Assembly (NCBI GenBank): GCA_017508485.1 | Contig: JAFVYV010000005.1 | Coordinates: 1-64,000 of the forward strand | DNA: 64,000 bases | Source of the DNA: Clostridia bacterium | Lineage (GTDB): Bacteria; Bacillota; Clostridia; Christensenellales; Borkfalkiaceae | Direction of reading: 5' to 3' | In this document: positions 1 to 8,599 of the stretch, one piece after another | Layout: each line of letters opens with the position of its first letter | Position numbering within the stretch: the stretch's first letter is position 1 | The notes under the pieces: model-generated | What the model was told of the DNA's origin: nothing | Database searches by the model: none | The model's input: the letters and a program-made list of their open reading frames with translations, nothing else | Made by a program: the position numbers and the translations under genes

Positions 1-1
1 C

Positions 2-142
2 AGTGTACTTTTAGGTGCAGTAGGCGGACCAAAATGGGATACACTTCCTGGCAATATGCGTCCTGAAAAAGCACTTTTAGGCATTCGTTCTGCAATGGGT
101 ATAAAATGGCAAAAGGTCAAGGCATATTTTCAAAACTCGTAA
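2..142 (+). pseudogene. leuB: LeuB (3-isopropylmalate dehydrogenase) fragment, broken
   Basis: The open frame entering from the left edge reads [12 protein letters not shown], then [14 protein letters not shown], the well-known N-terminal stretch of 3-isopropylmalate dehydrogenase (leucine biosynthesis). After about base 99 the expected continuation (tyrosine/phenylalanine-A-N-L-R-P) is absent. The frame instead runs through the start of the next gene and stops at 140-142. The rest of leuB is not downstream. It is either a truncated relic, a recombination product, or a chimeric assembly join at about 95-105. The family call is firm; the cause of truncation is unknown. Confidence 0.75.
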
Positions 143-1368
143 TGGGTACTGACAAAACGGAAGAAGAAGCAAGAGCGTCCCTTCCAAGTAATAGATGGGA
201 ACTTTTTTGGGATATACTAAAAGGTTCTTTCATTAAACTTATAGGGTTAAACTTATTAGTTTTATTATTTTTAATTCCTATCTTTTTACTAGCAATCTAT
301 AACAACGCGGCACTCAGTTACTATGCATCACAAGGTTCTTTCTCACAAGGCTTAGGGGTAGGATATCCTGGTATAACTTCACTTGTAGGACTCGCTGAAA
401 GTTTAGAAGTTCAAATAAGTTATCAATACATACTTTTACCAATCCTTGCAGTAATCGGCGCACTTGGTCTTTCAGGTGGGGCATACGTAGCAAAAAATAT
501 GGTATGGACGGAAGGTATCTTCGTTGGTAACGACTTTTGGCGTGGAATAAAGCGCAACTACGGCACTATGGTGTTAGTTGCTTTATTTTACTCAATTTTA
601 TTCTTTTTACTAAACCTAACCATTTCATACTTAGGCTTTGTTTCAGCAATAACAACAAACAAAGTAATGCAAGTATTTTGTATAATTTCAAAAATCTTTG
701 CAATAGTAACCTTGGTATTTATAACTATGATATCAATGTATATGGTAACAATCGGCGTAACCTATAAATGTACTTTCTGGCAACTACTAAGAAACTCAGT
801 TATTCTAACTTGGGCATTACTTCCAAGAAACATCTTTTTCGGTGCAATCGCCGTACTACCTTTCCTACTATTATTATTCGGTGGCGCAATGTCAACCTTT
901 GCCGTATCAATAATAATTATTTTAGGTCTTTCTTGGTTCTTATTAGTATGGACTAACTATAGTCAATGGGTATTTGACGAACATATTAACGACAAGGTTG
1001 AAGGAGCAAAGAAGAATAGGGGTATTTACGAAAAGGTTAAAAATGACTCTGCAAAATCACTTCAAAAGTATAAAGAAACTTTAGTACACGCAGGTCGTTC
1101 AAAACTATCACAAAGGCCAATTAGACCAATTGATGAAGATAAAGAAGAATTAGCAGTTCTACCAACTTCTTTCTCAAGAGCAGACCTTCAAAGACTTCAA
1201 GAAAGTAAGAACGCAATTTATAAAGAAATTGACGACTACGTAGAAGAACACAAAAACGACGAACAATATCAAATTAGCGAAGAAGAAAGAAAGGCAGAAG
1301 AATTAAACGAAAAGAGAATTAAGGAAGCCGAAAAGGCACTTAAAATTAACAAAAAGAAGAAAAAGTAA
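106..1368 (+). CDS. DUF624/YesL-like multi-span membrane protein
   Basis: A 420-residue protein of unknown function. About six hydrophobic helices are visible (near residues 40-64, 108-132, 154-178, 189-218 and two between 235 and 282), followed by a charged, Lys/Glu-rich cytoplasmic tail from about 290 to the end. The N-terminal layout (short polar lead, then an aromatic stretch and a helix) recalls the DUF624/YesL family, but that family is about 200 residues long, so the tail is an extension. The start codon at 106 has no clear Shine-Dalgarno sequence and sits only a few bases after the broken leuB segment, so the true upstream region may be missing. The stop overlaps the next start (TAATG). 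Family call moderate, function unknown. Confidence 0.55.
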   Translation: MAKGQGIFSKLVMGTDKTEEEARASLPSNRWELFWDILKGSFIKLIGLNLLVLLFLIPIFLLAIYNNAALSYYASQGSFSQGLGVGYPGITSLVGLAESLEVQISYQYILLPILAVIGALGLSGGAYVAKNMVWTEGIFVGNDFWRGIKRNYGTMVLVALFYSILFFLLNLTISYLGFVSAITTNKVMQVFCIISKIFAIVTLVFITMISMYMVTIGVTYKCTFWQLLRNSVILTWALLPRNIFFGAIAVLPFLLLLFGGAMSTFAVSIIIILGLSWFLLVWTNYSQWVFDEHINDKVEGAKKNRGIYEKVKNDSAKSLQKYKETLVHAGRSKLSQRPIRPIDEDKEELAVLPTSFSRADLQRLQESKNAIYKEIDDYVEEHKNDEQYQISEEERKAEELNEKRIKEAEKALKINKKKKK

Positions 1369-2102
1369 TGGAAAAAGCATACAGCGTAATGGCTGACTAT
1401 TATGAATATTTAACCTACGACTGCGACGCTGAAAGGTGGTCGCAGTATGTATGTAATAGAATAAAAAGCCTTGTAAAAAGTGGTGGTGGCATTGACCTTG
1501 GTTGTGGCACGGGCATAATAACAAGGGCTCTACACGGCAAAGGCTATCAAGTTGTCGGCATTGATTTAAATGGTGAAATGCTTTCAAACGCAAATTCCTT
1601 TAACGATGGCATTTTATACCTTCAAAAAGACTTAAGAAAGGTCACGGAGTTTAGCGACTTAAGTTTTATAACGGCAGTAAACGACGTTTTTAACTATATT
1701 AAACCAACCGAACTGCAAAAAGTGTTACTAAACTTTAACAAAATGTTAAAAATAGGTGGCGCACTTTTAATTGACTTTTCTTCGGAGTACAAACTAACCA
1801 AAGTTTTAGGCAACGAACCTTGTTTTTTTGATGATGAAGAAGTTTCGTATATATGGCTAAACAAGTTAAAAGGGGATAAACTCACAATGGAAATAACCTA
1901 CTTTTTACTTGACAAAGAAAGTGGCTTATATTCTAGAAGGGAAGAAAAGCATATTCAATACGTACACAAAACTTGCGATATAGAAAAGGCTTTTTTAAGC
2001 GCAGGGTTTGAAATAATAAAAAAGGAAGGTCATTTAGGTAAAAAACTAACTGACGACTCACATAGAATTAACTTTTTAGTAAAAAAAGTAAAGGAGAAGT
2101 AA
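1368..2102 (+). CDS. Class I SAM-dependent methyltransferase
   Basis: A 244-residue soluble enzyme with a standard Rossmann methyltransferase fold. Motif I is GGGIDLGCGTG at residues 39-49, followed by an acidic residue in VVGIDLN that would bind the SAM ribose. It looks like the small stand-alone methyltransferases of Clostridia that begin with a YDxLTYDxDY-type lead; here YEYLTYDCD at residues 12-20. Substrate unknown. The start overlaps the stop of the preceding membrane-protein gene by one base and the next gene begins two bases after its stop, so it is translated within an operon running to 7011. Confident for the fold, no claim on substrate. Confidence 0.8.
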   Translation: MEKAYSVMADYYEYLTYDCDAERWSQYVCNRIKSLVKSGGGIDLGCGTGIITRALHGKGYQVVGIDLNGEMLSNANSFNDGILYLQKDLRKVTEFSDLSFITAVNDVFNYIKPTELQKVLLNFNKMLKIGGALLIDFSSEYKLTKVLGNEPCFFDDEEVSYIWLNKLKGDKLTMEITYFLLDKESGLYSRREEKHIQYVHKTCDIEKAFLSAGFEIIKKEGHLGKKLTDDSHRINFLVKKVKEK

Positions 2103-2103
2103 A

Positions 2104-2433
2104 ATGCAATTATTAGTAATTACAATGGACAATTCTGAAGAATTTTTAAAGACCTTATCAGGTTTAAAAGACCACGGAATGAACGGTATAGTAATACCAA
2201 CCACAAGCCTAAAACACGCACTTTTTAGTTCAAATATAGATGCAGCGCCAATTTTTGGCAGTATCAGTAAACTAGTTGACCACGACTACGAATTAAGCCA
2301 CACGGTAATGATGCTAGTTCATCACGACAAGTTAGAAGTTGCTAAAGAAGTAGTAAAAGGCATAGTAAAAGAATTTGGCGAAAAGGGAATAATGTTCTCC
2401 GTTCCAGTAACCTTTTGGGAGGGTATAGAATAA
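2104..2433 (+). CDS. Small PII/ferredoxin-like protein next to an antiporter
   Basis: A 109-residue soluble protein I do not firmly recognise. The order (strand LLVIT, a helix EEFLKTLSGLKDHG, a strand GIVIPT, a central loop, a helix VAKEVVKGIVKEFG and a closing strand IMFSVPV) fits an alpha-beta ferredoxin-like fold as in PII-type and cyclic-dinucleotide-binding regulators. It is preceded by AAGGAGAAGTAAA and lies three bases before the antiporter gene at 2437. That tight coupling suggests it senses a ligand and regulates the transporter, as small PII-like proteins do for other transporters. The fold and role are inferences. Confidence 0.4.
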   Translation: MQLLVITMDNSEEFLKTLSGLKDHGMNGIVIPTTSLKHALFSSNIDAAPIFGSISKLVDHDYELSHTVMMLVHHDKLEVAKEVVKGIVKEFGEKGIMFSVPVTFWEGIE

Positions 2434-2436
2434 AAA

Positions 2437-3660
2437 ATGAACACGATATTAAGTATTGCAATAGCAATGCTTGTCGGCTTACTTTTGACAAGACTTGTAA
2501 AACTTGTAAACCTTCCTAACGTAACGGCGTACCTAATTGCAGGTTTAATAGTTAGCCTATTAGGTAAATTTGCAGGAATAAAGTTAGAAAATTTAGGAGA
2601 AATAAGCGAAGTAGCGCTAGGATTTATCGCCTTCTCAATCGGTGGCGAATTCAAAATTTCAAACATCAAAAAACTTGGTGGAAAAATTGTCGTTATAACC
2701 ATAGTCCAAGCCTTTGGCGCTTGTCTATTCGTTATGGCAGGTTTATTTATCGCACAAGCGATAGTAGGACCTGACCAAATTTCAACACCACTAGTTTTAC
2801 TTTTAAGCGTAATAGCAACTGCAACTGCACCGGCAGCAACCTTAATGGTAGTAAGACAGTTTAAGGCAAAAGGCCCAGTAACCGACACTTTACTTCCAGT
2901 AGTTGCGCTTGACGACGCAGTGGGTTTAATGATGTTCTCAATCAACTTTGCAATAGCAAAAGTATTAGTTGGTGGTGGACAAATAACCTTTTACGCAGTA
3001 GCCGTAGAACCTTTAATTGAAATAAGTTTATCATTAGTAATCGGCTTAGGTTTAGGTGGATTATTAGCCCTTGCTTGTAAGTTCTTTTTATCAAGAGCAA
3101 ACAGACTTTGCTTAATGGTTGTTGCCGTGTTTATCGGCGTAGGACTTGCAAAAATTCTACCAATATCATCACTACTAACTGGTATGATGATAGGTGCAGC
3201 CTTTGCAAACTTTAGAAAGGACTCAATTAAGATACTAGAAGGGTCAGAAAGATGGACTCCACCACTATTTATGATATTCTTTATTTTATCAGGCGCAGAA
3301 CTTGACCTAACCGTTTTAGCGGGAATAGGCGTTGCAGGGGTGGTATACTTAGTATGCCGTTCACTTGGTAAATATTTTGGCGCATATCTTGGCGCAACAC
3401 TCGTTAAGTCTGACAAAAACGTAAGAAAGTATTTAGGTATAACTTTACTTCCACAAGCAGGTGTAGCAATAGGTATGGCACAACTTGTATACAACACGCC
3501 GGAGTTTAGTGGAACTTTAGGCGCAACGATAATGACAATCGTTTTAGCGGCAACCTTAATTTACGAACTAATAGGACCGGTACTCACAAAAATTTCGCTT
3601 GAAAAAGCAGGTGAAATCGTAAAAGAAAAAAAGGAAAAAATAGATGGACAAACTACTTAA
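2437..3660 (+). CDS. CPA2-family Na+/H+ antiporter (KefB/NapA-like)
   Basis: A 407-residue integral membrane protein with about 12 hydrophobic segments and no soluble C-terminal RCK/TrkA-N domain. The motif VVALDDAVG places adjacent aspartates at 159-160, the ion-binding pair found in electrogenic Na+/H+ antiporters of the CPA2 superfamily. TATAPAATLMVV (about 128-139) is the unwound crossover helix typical of the family. Probable role: sodium or potassium extrusion in exchange for protons at the cytoplasmic membrane. It follows a small possibly regulatory gene by 3 bases and overlaps hslO by 17. Substrate ion not determined. Confidence 0.8.
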   Translation: MNTILSIAIAMLVGLLLTRLVKLVNLPNVTAYLIAGLIVSLLGKFAGIKLENLGEISEVALGFIAFSIGGEFKISNIKKLGGKIVVITIVQAFGACLFVMAGLFIAQAIVGPDQISTPLVLLLSVIATATAPAATLMVVRQFKAKGPVTDTLLPVVALDDAVGLMMFSINFAIAKVLVGGGQITFYAVAVEPLIEISLSLVIGLGLGGLLALACKFFLSRANRLCLMVVAVFIGVGLAKILPISSLLTGMMIGAAFANFRKDSIKILEGSERWTPPLFMIFFILSGAELDLTVLAGIGVAGVVYLVCRSLGKYFGAYLGATLVKSDKNVRKYLGITLLPQAGVAIGMAQLVYNTPEFSGTLGATIMTIVLAATLIYELIGPVLTKISLEKAGEIVKEKKEKIDGQTT

Positions 3661-4501
3661 AACCTTAGTGTTTGACAACCAAATATCAGTTAGCGTACTT
3701 GACACGACTGAAATGGTAAATAAAGCAATCAAAACGCACAATTTATCACCTTTATCAGCGGCGGCACTTGGTAGAACTTTAACCATAGCAACCTTTATGT
3801 CATCAACCTTAAAAAATGATAAAGACAAACTTTCAATCACAATTAACGGCGACGGCGTTGGTGGTAAAATAGTCGTATGTGGCAATAAAGATTTACATAT
3901 GCGTGGCACTATTGATAACGAAAGGGCAGAACTACCTTTAAAAGAAAACGGCAAGTTAGACGTAGGTGGTTGCGTAGGTAAAAACGGTAGAATTAACATA
4001 ATAAAAAGTATGGGCTTAAAAGACCCTTACACAGGCACAAGCGAACTAGTCAACGGTGAAATTGCAGAAGACTTTACAGCCTACTACTTTTTTAGCGAAC
4101 AACAACCAACTGCAATTGCACTTGGCGTAAAAATCGGTGTAGACTTAACTTGCGTAGGTGCAGGTGGCGTAATCGTTCAAACCCTACCTTTTGCAAGTGA
4201 TGAAGCGATAGACAAGGCAGAAAATATAGTTAAAAATTTAACGAACATAAGCACTTTAATTGAAGAAAACGGTGCAGAAAAGGTGTTAAAAGACCTTTTT
4301 GGCGAAGTAGAATTTAACGAATACCACCCAAAATATAAGTGTTTATGTAATAGAAATTACCTAAAGAAAATTTTAGTTTCACTAGGTAAAGAAGAACTAC
4401 TTAACATCATAAAAGAAGACGGAGTAGTAAAGGTAAACTGCGAATTTTGTAAAAAGGATTATATATTTACAGCTGAAGACGTAGAAAAACTGTTCAAATA
4501 A
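3644..4501 (+). CDS. hslO: Hsp33 redox-regulated chaperone
   Basis: A 285-residue cytosolic chaperone activated by oxidation. The C-terminal zinc centre is intact: C233-x-C235 and C266-x-x-C269, the four cysteines that release zinc and form disulfides under peroxide or bleach stress. The N-terminal domain carries the usual HNLSPLSAAALGRTL segment (32-46) and GAGG. The ATG at 3644 lies inside the end of the antiporter gene and is preceded by AAAAAGGAAAAAATAG. Length matches the family. Co-location with the antiporter suggests shared transcription rather than shared function. Confidence 0.95.
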   Translation: MDKLLKTLVFDNQISVSVLDTTEMVNKAIKTHNLSPLSAAALGRTLTIATFMSSTLKNDKDKLSITINGDGVGGKIVVCGNKDLHMRGTIDNERAELPLKENGKLDVGGCVGKNGRINIIKSMGLKDPYTGTSELVNGEIAEDFTAYYFFSEQQPTAIALGVKIGVDLTCVGAGGVIVQTLPFASDEAIDKAENIVKNLTNISTLIEENGAEKVLKDLFGEVEFNEYHPKYKCLCNRNYLKKILVSLGKEELLNIIKEDGVVKVNCEFCKKDYIFTAEDVEKLFK

Positions 4502-4508
4502 TCAAAAG

Positions 4509-6179
4509 ATGAATTTACTAAAGTTTGAAAACACTACTGAAAGATTTTTAAAAATAGCAAACCAAAAACAAAATAGGGAAGAATTTGCATCAGCACTTTC
4601 TACCCTTTATTTTGCGCTAAAAAAGGAAAAAAACGGTAGTGAAAGGGCAAAAATCCACACAAAAATTGCCGAACTTTACAAAGATATAAACAACCCTTTT
4701 AAGGCTATAGACCACACTTTTAGTGCGCTAAACGAAACTAAAACTATTGAAGAAAAAGGGCTAATTTATCGCGCTTTAGCAAACTACTTTTTAGCACTAA
4801 ACAAGTTTGATTTAGCCGATATTTACTTCAAAAAAGCCGACCTTTTAGGCGCTTTTGAAGATTGGGGCGACAAAAAGGAAGTGCTTTTAGAAAAGTTCCA
4901 AGAACTTATTGATGAGCCAGAATATAGGCTTGTAAAATCTGAACTTGATATTGACTACGATATAATGAAAGAGGCTGAAAAGTTTATAAGAAAAAACGAC
5001 TATCAAAAAGCCATAGAAGAATACTTAAAAATAACCCCTACTTCAGACTACTACGACCAAGCAATAATAAACCTTTCCTTTTGTTATGAAGAGTTAGGTC
5101 AAAAAGAAGTAGCCGTTAAACTTTTAGAAACTGCAAGTAAACTAAATAGTTCGTTAAGCATATTAGCAAGGCTAATTTCAATTTATCAAGAAGTAGATGA
5201 AAACAAAGCAAAAAGTTATTACAAAAAACTACTAAAAAAAGAAGTAAAAGAGTTTGAAGAGTTAAACCTTGTTATGATAGTAGCGTCAACTTTAGAAGAC
5301 GACCAAGTAGTGCTAACTACTGCTGAAAAAATTTTAGAACAAAAACTACCTAACGACTACTATTTTTTAATAGGAATTTACGGCTTTTTAGGTATAGCAA
5401 ACTACAACCTAAAAAACTTCAAAAAAGCAAAAGAATACTTAAAAATGCAAAACGACCTATTAGGTGGCGACGATGCTTGTGAGTATTATATAGCCGATAT
5501 TGATAAAATATTAAACGGCAAAAAAAGGGCAGACAAAATTGAACGCATAAACTACGGCAAAGAACTTCCAAAAAAGGAAGTAGAAAATAAAATAAACAAA
5601 ATATTAACCCTATTTTTAGGGGAAAAGGACAAAGAGTTAACACCCCCAAAAGAAGAAGTAATAAAAAACGAACAAGTTATTCGTTGGGGTATAGACTACG
5701 GCAACAAAAATCTATTAAAGGTAATAATAAACGGTGTTTTTAGGGTAGATAAGGACCTATTTTTAGACTATTTTAACAGTTTACTACTTAATAGATACAC
5801 AGACGGCGAATGCAAAAAATGGATATTAAAAAAGATTGCATCTTCTTGTCTAGTAAAAGAAGTCTCTTTAGTAGCCGAAAATATTTATAAAAATATCTCT
5901 TTACCAACAGGCTTAAAAGACCATTTTTTAGAAGCCTACTTAAACCTAGTATGCCTAACTAAAACGGAAAATTTTGAAGATTTTTTTGCCATAATAAAAC
6001 TGGCAGAAGAAAATTATAACAAAATAAAAAACCTACCAAGAAAGGTTATCGTTGGCACTTTAACTGCCTACGCCGACCAAAACAACCAAAAAACTTGGCT
6101 AAAAAAACACAAAATAAAGAAAAATGACTATGAAAAAGCAGTTAGTTTAATTAAAGGAGAAAGTTATGAAAATAATTGA
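4509..6179 (+). CDS. TPR-repeat protein of unknown function
   Basis: A 556-residue soluble, almost wholly helical protein. Tetratricopeptide-like repeats are visible in the N-terminal two thirds: ALSTLYFALKKEKNGSERA, KAIDHTFSALNE, ALANYFLALNKFDLADIYF, KAIEEYLKI, and NYNLKNFKKAKEYLKM near residue 300. The last ~200 residues are helical without clear repeats. There is no signal peptide or membrane span. It starts 7 bases after hslO and overlaps the next gene (another helical-repeat protein) by 14 bases, so the two are translationally coupled and probably work together, perhaps as a scaffold. Function unknown. Confidence 0.65.
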   Translation: MNLLKFENTTERFLKIANQKQNREEFASALSTLYFALKKEKNGSERAKIHTKIAELYKDINNPFKAIDHTFSALNETKTIEEKGLIYRALANYFLALNKFDLADIYFKKADLLGAFEDWGDKKEVLLEKFQELIDEPEYRLVKSELDIDYDIMKEAEKFIRKNDYQKAIEEYLKITPTSDYYDQAIINLSFCYEELGQKEVAVKLLETASKLNSSLSILARLISIYQEVDENKAKSYYKKLLKKEVKEFEELNLVMIVASTLEDDQVVLTTAEKILEQKLPNDYYFLIGIYGFLGIANYNLKNFKKAKEYLKMQNDLLGGDDACEYYIADIDKILNGKKRADKIERINYGKELPKKEVENKINKILTLFLGEKDKELTPPKEEVIKNEQVIRWGIDYGNKNLLKVIINGVFRVDKDLFLDYFNSLLLNRYTDGECKKWILKKIASSCLVKEVSLVAENIYKNISLPTGLKDHFLEAYLNLVCLTKTENFEDFFAIIKLAEENYNKIKNLPRKVIVGTLTAYADQNNQKTWLKKHKIKKNDYEKAVSLIKGESYENN

Positions 6180-7011
6180 TATTGACAGCCTTTTTGACGA
6201 ATATATAAAAGAGTTTACCTATAAAAGCATAGGGGTATTAAAACCTGAAGAAATTGAAAATAAAATAGGTGAACTATATATTAAGTTTGGCGATGAAACT
6301 TTTAAGGAATTAGATGGTAAAACCCCTAACACCTTTTATTTAGACTTAAGCGAAAAGGAAGTGGTAAATGCCTTAAAAGAACATATTGAAAGGGGCGTTT
6401 CAGTATCAGACTTTTTATGCGAAGCCATAATAGAAAAAGCGCCTGAAAAGGAACTAATTTCCCTTCTTGATGAAGATAATGAAGAGTTAAAAGCATACGC
6501 AATCAATATGCTTAACGACCTAAATAGCAAACTAGCGTTATCAAAATATATTGAACTTTTATTCGGTGGTACGGAAAGTGAAACGGTCAAAGAACTAGTT
6601 GCAGAATACCTTGTAAACTACGCCGACGACATAAAAGAAAAACTCCTTTTAACCTATGAAAGTTTAGAAAAGGAAGAAAAACTTTACGCGCTAGAAATTT
6701 TATCAAAAGCAAGTAAAGACGACAGAGTTTTTTCTCTGTTAATTACTGAGTTTTTAAAGGGCGAAAATCTACTTTTACTAACTGCCTATATTGAAAGATA
6801 CGGCGATGAAAAAGCCCTACCATATCTACTTGAAAAAATTGAAGATGAAAGCATAAACTACCAAGAATTTAGCGAACTAAAAATGGCAATAGAACTTTTT
6901 GGTGGCGAGTACGAAAAGGAAAGGGACTTTTCTAAAGACAAAATCTTCAAAAAAATAAAAGCCCAAGCAGAAGAAGAGTTAAAACAAGATAAACAAAATC
7001 TAAAAAGTTAA
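6166..7011 (+). CDS. HEAT-like helical-repeat protein, partner of the TPR gene
   Basis: A 281-residue acidic, all-helical soluble protein. Residues ~90-240 show repeating helix pairs (KELISLLDEDNEELKAYAI, KLLLTYESLEKEEKLYALE, KALPYLLEKI) in the style of HEAT/Armadillo repeats. No catalytic motif is evident. Its start codon lies within the 3' end of the TPR gene behind AAAGGAGAAAGTT, so it is a coupled second cistron. An intrinsic terminator follows at 7026-7054, closing the 106-7011 cluster. It is not a family I can name; the pairing with the TPR protein is the main clue. Confidence 0.5.
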   Translation: MKIIDIDSLFDEYIKEFTYKSIGVLKPEEIENKIGELYIKFGDETFKELDGKTPNTFYLDLSEKEVVNALKEHIERGVSVSDFLCEAIIEKAPEKELISLLDEDNEELKAYAINMLNDLNSKLALSKYIELLFGGTESETVKELVAEYLVNYADDIKEKLLLTYESLEKEEKLYALEILSKASKDDRVFSLLITEFLKGENLLLLTAYIERYGDEKALPYLLEKIEDESINYQEFSELKMAIELFGGEYEKERDFSKDKIFKKIKAQAEEELKQDKQNLKS

Positions 7012-7025
7012 TAAAAAAGTAAAAG

Positions 7026-7054
7026 AGTGCTTAAAAATTTTAAGCACTTTTTTT
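7026..7054 (+). terminator. Intrinsic terminator after the 106-7011 cluster
   Basis: A perfect 10-bp stem (AGTGCTTAAA at 7026-7035 with TTTAAGCACT at 7039-7048) is followed by a run of seven T (7048-7054). It ends transcription of the TPR/HEAT pair. Confidence 0.9.
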
Positions 7055-7060
7055 GTATAA

Positions 7061-7100
7061 ACCACCCTTTTTTAGTAAATAATATCTTTACTAGGGGGGT
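7061..7100 (+). promoter_or_regulatory. Inverted repeat and possible RBS-covering hairpin before the 40-codon gene
   Basis: TAGTAAA (7073-7079) and TTTACTA (7087-7093) form a perfect 7-bp inverted repeat with a 7-nt loop. Outside it ACCACCC (7061-7067) can pair with GGGGGGT (7094-7100) with one A-G mismatch and a 5-nt T bulge. The right outer arm is the Shine-Dalgarno sequence of the gene at 7107, so the extended hairpin would hide it. Alternatively the inner repeat is a DNA operator lying over a weak -10 (TAAATA at 7076-7081, with TTGTAT at 7053-7058 as -35). Which reading is right cannot be told from sequence. Confidence 0.45.
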
Positions 7101-7106
7101 AAAATT

Positions 7107-7229
7107 ATGTCAAAAAAGAAAAAACAAAAAGTACAAAAATTATCAGATATTGACTACAACAACTACATTATGAGCCTAAAGGAAGAAAGACCAACAAAGG
7201 TCATAGTAGGTAGTGAAGAAAAAAAGTGA
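7107..7229 (+). CDS. 40-residue basic microprotein of unknown function
   Basis: A short reading frame of 40 codons plus stop, reading MSKKKKQKV at the start and ending VIVGSEEKK. Support for it being real: a very strong purine-rich Shine-Dalgarno sequence (AGGGGGGT, 7093-7100) seven bases before the ATG, an isolated position between a terminator and the next promoter, and a preceding hairpin. The N-terminus is very lysine-rich, the middle has DYNNYIMSLKEERP, and no membrane span or cysteine is present. The lysines suggest nucleic-acid or ribosome contact, but that is only inference. Not recognised as any known family. Confidence 0.5.
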   Translation: MSKKKKQKVQKLSDIDYNNYIMSLKEERPTKVIVGSEEKK

Positions 7230-7239
7230 TAAAAAATAA

Positions 7240-7268
7240 TTGATATATTTCCCTTTTTTTGTTATAAT
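7240..7268 (+). promoter_or_regulatory. Sigma-A promoter for the gene at 7314
   Basis: TTGATA (7240-7245), 17-bp spacer, TATAAT (7263-7268). The predicted start is near 7275, giving a ~40-nt leader to the ATG at 7314. Confidence 0.85.
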
Positions 7269-7313
7269 GCAATACGTGGGTTTAATTTTGCAAAAGAATT
7301 TGAGGGGAAAATT

Positions 7314-8447
7314 ATGATTATTGTAAAAGAGGTTGCTACTAAAAGAGATATGAAAAAGTTCGTATCTTTTCCAGTAGAAATGTATAAAGATTGTCCTTAC
7401 TACGTACCGGCAATGTACGGGGACGAAATAACAATTTTAGATGAAAAAAAGAACTATAACTTAAAAGACGCAGTTTGTAAATGTTTTTTAGCCTATAAAG
7501 ACGGCAAACTAGCAGGTAGAATTGCAGGAATTTATAGCGAAGTTGAAAATAAAACGGCAGAAAAAAAGTTAGTTCGTTTTTCAAGAATTGACGCAATAGA
7601 TGATTTTGAAGTTTTCAAAGCGTTAATAGAAGCCGTTGAAGAATTCGGCCGTGAAAAGGGTGCAGAACTTATCCACGGACCATGGGGTTTTAACGACACG
7701 GATAGGGAAGGCATGTTAACCTTCGGTTTTGAAGAAATGGCAACCTACGCAACAAACTACTCTTATCCATACTACGTAGAACATATGGAAAAGTTAGGCT
7801 TTTTAGCAGAATCAAAGTGGGTAGAAAAGAAGTTTGGAATTCCAACTGAAGTTGATGAAAGAATAAGAAACTTAGCACCAAGAATTGAAAAAAGGCTAAA
7901 GGTAGTTGACCTTGCAAGAACTATGAAAGTCGGTGCAATTTTAGATAAATACGCAGATGAATTTTTTGAAACTTACAACGAATCATACGGCGTGTTAGAC
8001 GGCTTCGTTAAGTTTGAAGGCAAGGCAAAAGACCAACTTTTAGACTCAATAAAAATGGCAATTAACGAAAGATATTTAAGTTTTTTAGTTGATGAAGAAG
8101 GTAAAGTTGCCGCATTTGGCGTAATGCTACCATCAATGGCAAAAGCGTTAAAAAAGACGGACGGCAAACTTTTCCCATTTGGATTTATCACTTTACTTAA
8201 GGCTATCAACAAGCCAAAAGAACTTGAAATGGCTTTAATAGGCGTAAAAGAAAAGTACAAAAACTCAGGCATAACTTCAATAATAATAACCAACATAATA
8301 AGCAACATTATTGAAGATAAAATTGAAAGGGTAGAATCAAACCCAATGCTTGAAACCAACTATTTAATCCAACAACAATGGAAGTTTTTAGATGCAGAAA
8401 TTATCAAAAAACGCCAAACTTATATAAAAGAAATTGCCAAAGCATAA
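7314..8447 (+). CDS. GNAT-fold acetyltransferase-like protein
   Basis: A 377-residue cytosolic protein of the large GNAT-like family found across Clostridia and Bacteroidetes as a hypothetical or YghO-type acetyltransferase. It opens with IIVKEVATKRDMKKFVSFPVEMYKD-type sequence, has LAYKDGKLAGRIAGIY (about 62-77) resembling the GNAT strand pair, and a later half with EEGKVAAFGVMLPS, a second GNAT-like strand region. No experimental function is known to me. It has its own promoter (7240-7268), a good Shine-Dalgarno sequence (TTGAGGGGAAAATT before ATG 7314) and its own terminator, so it is monocistronic. Confidence 0.65.
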   Translation: MIIVKEVATKRDMKKFVSFPVEMYKDCPYYVPAMYGDEITILDEKKNYNLKDAVCKCFLAYKDGKLAGRIAGIYSEVENKTAEKKLVRFSRIDAIDDFEVFKALIEAVEEFGREKGAELIHGPWGFNDTDREGMLTFGFEEMATYATNYSYPYYVEHMEKLGFLAESKWVEKKFGIPTEVDERIRNLAPRIEKRLKVVDLARTMKVGAILDKYADEFFETYNESYGVLDGFVKFEGKAKDQLLDSIKMAINERYLSFLVDEEGKVAAFGVMLPSMAKALKKTDGKLFPFGFITLLKAINKPKELEMALIGVKEKYKNSGITSIIITNIISNIIEDKIERVESNPMLETNYLIQQQWKFLDAEIIKKRQTYIKEIAKA

Positions 8448-8490
8448 TTAAATGCAAAATAAAGTTTAATTAAACTCAAAATAAACAAAA

Positions 8491-8516
8491 AAAGCACTCA
8501 AAAGGTGCTTTTTTTT
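8491..8516 (+). terminator. Intrinsic terminator after the GNAT-like gene
   Basis: Stem AAAGCAC (8491-8497) with GTGCTTT (8505-8511), 7-nt loop, then a T run to 8516. Confidence 0.9.
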
Positions 8517-8527
8517 ATTGTTTTCTC

Positions 8528-8557
8528 TTGAAAAATGTGGCAGGGTTGTGATACAAT
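8528..8557 (+). promoter_or_regulatory. Promoter of the asnS operon
   Basis: TTGAAA (8528-8533), 18-bp spacer, TACAAT (8552-8557), with an extended -10 TG at 8549-8550. The segment GGTTGTGATACAAT closely resembles the nadE promoter (38663-38675). Predicted start near 8564. The leader to ATG 8600 holds AAGGATT as ribosome-binding site and no obvious T-box. Confidence 0.8.
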
Positions 8558-8599
8558 ATATAGGTGTGAAAATATAATTAATTTTAAGGATTATTTTTT

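Noticed and set aside
2322..2945. 207-residue antisense frame over the antiporter gene
   Set aside because: Mirror of a membrane-protein coding sequence; composition and lack of signals indicate a shadow.
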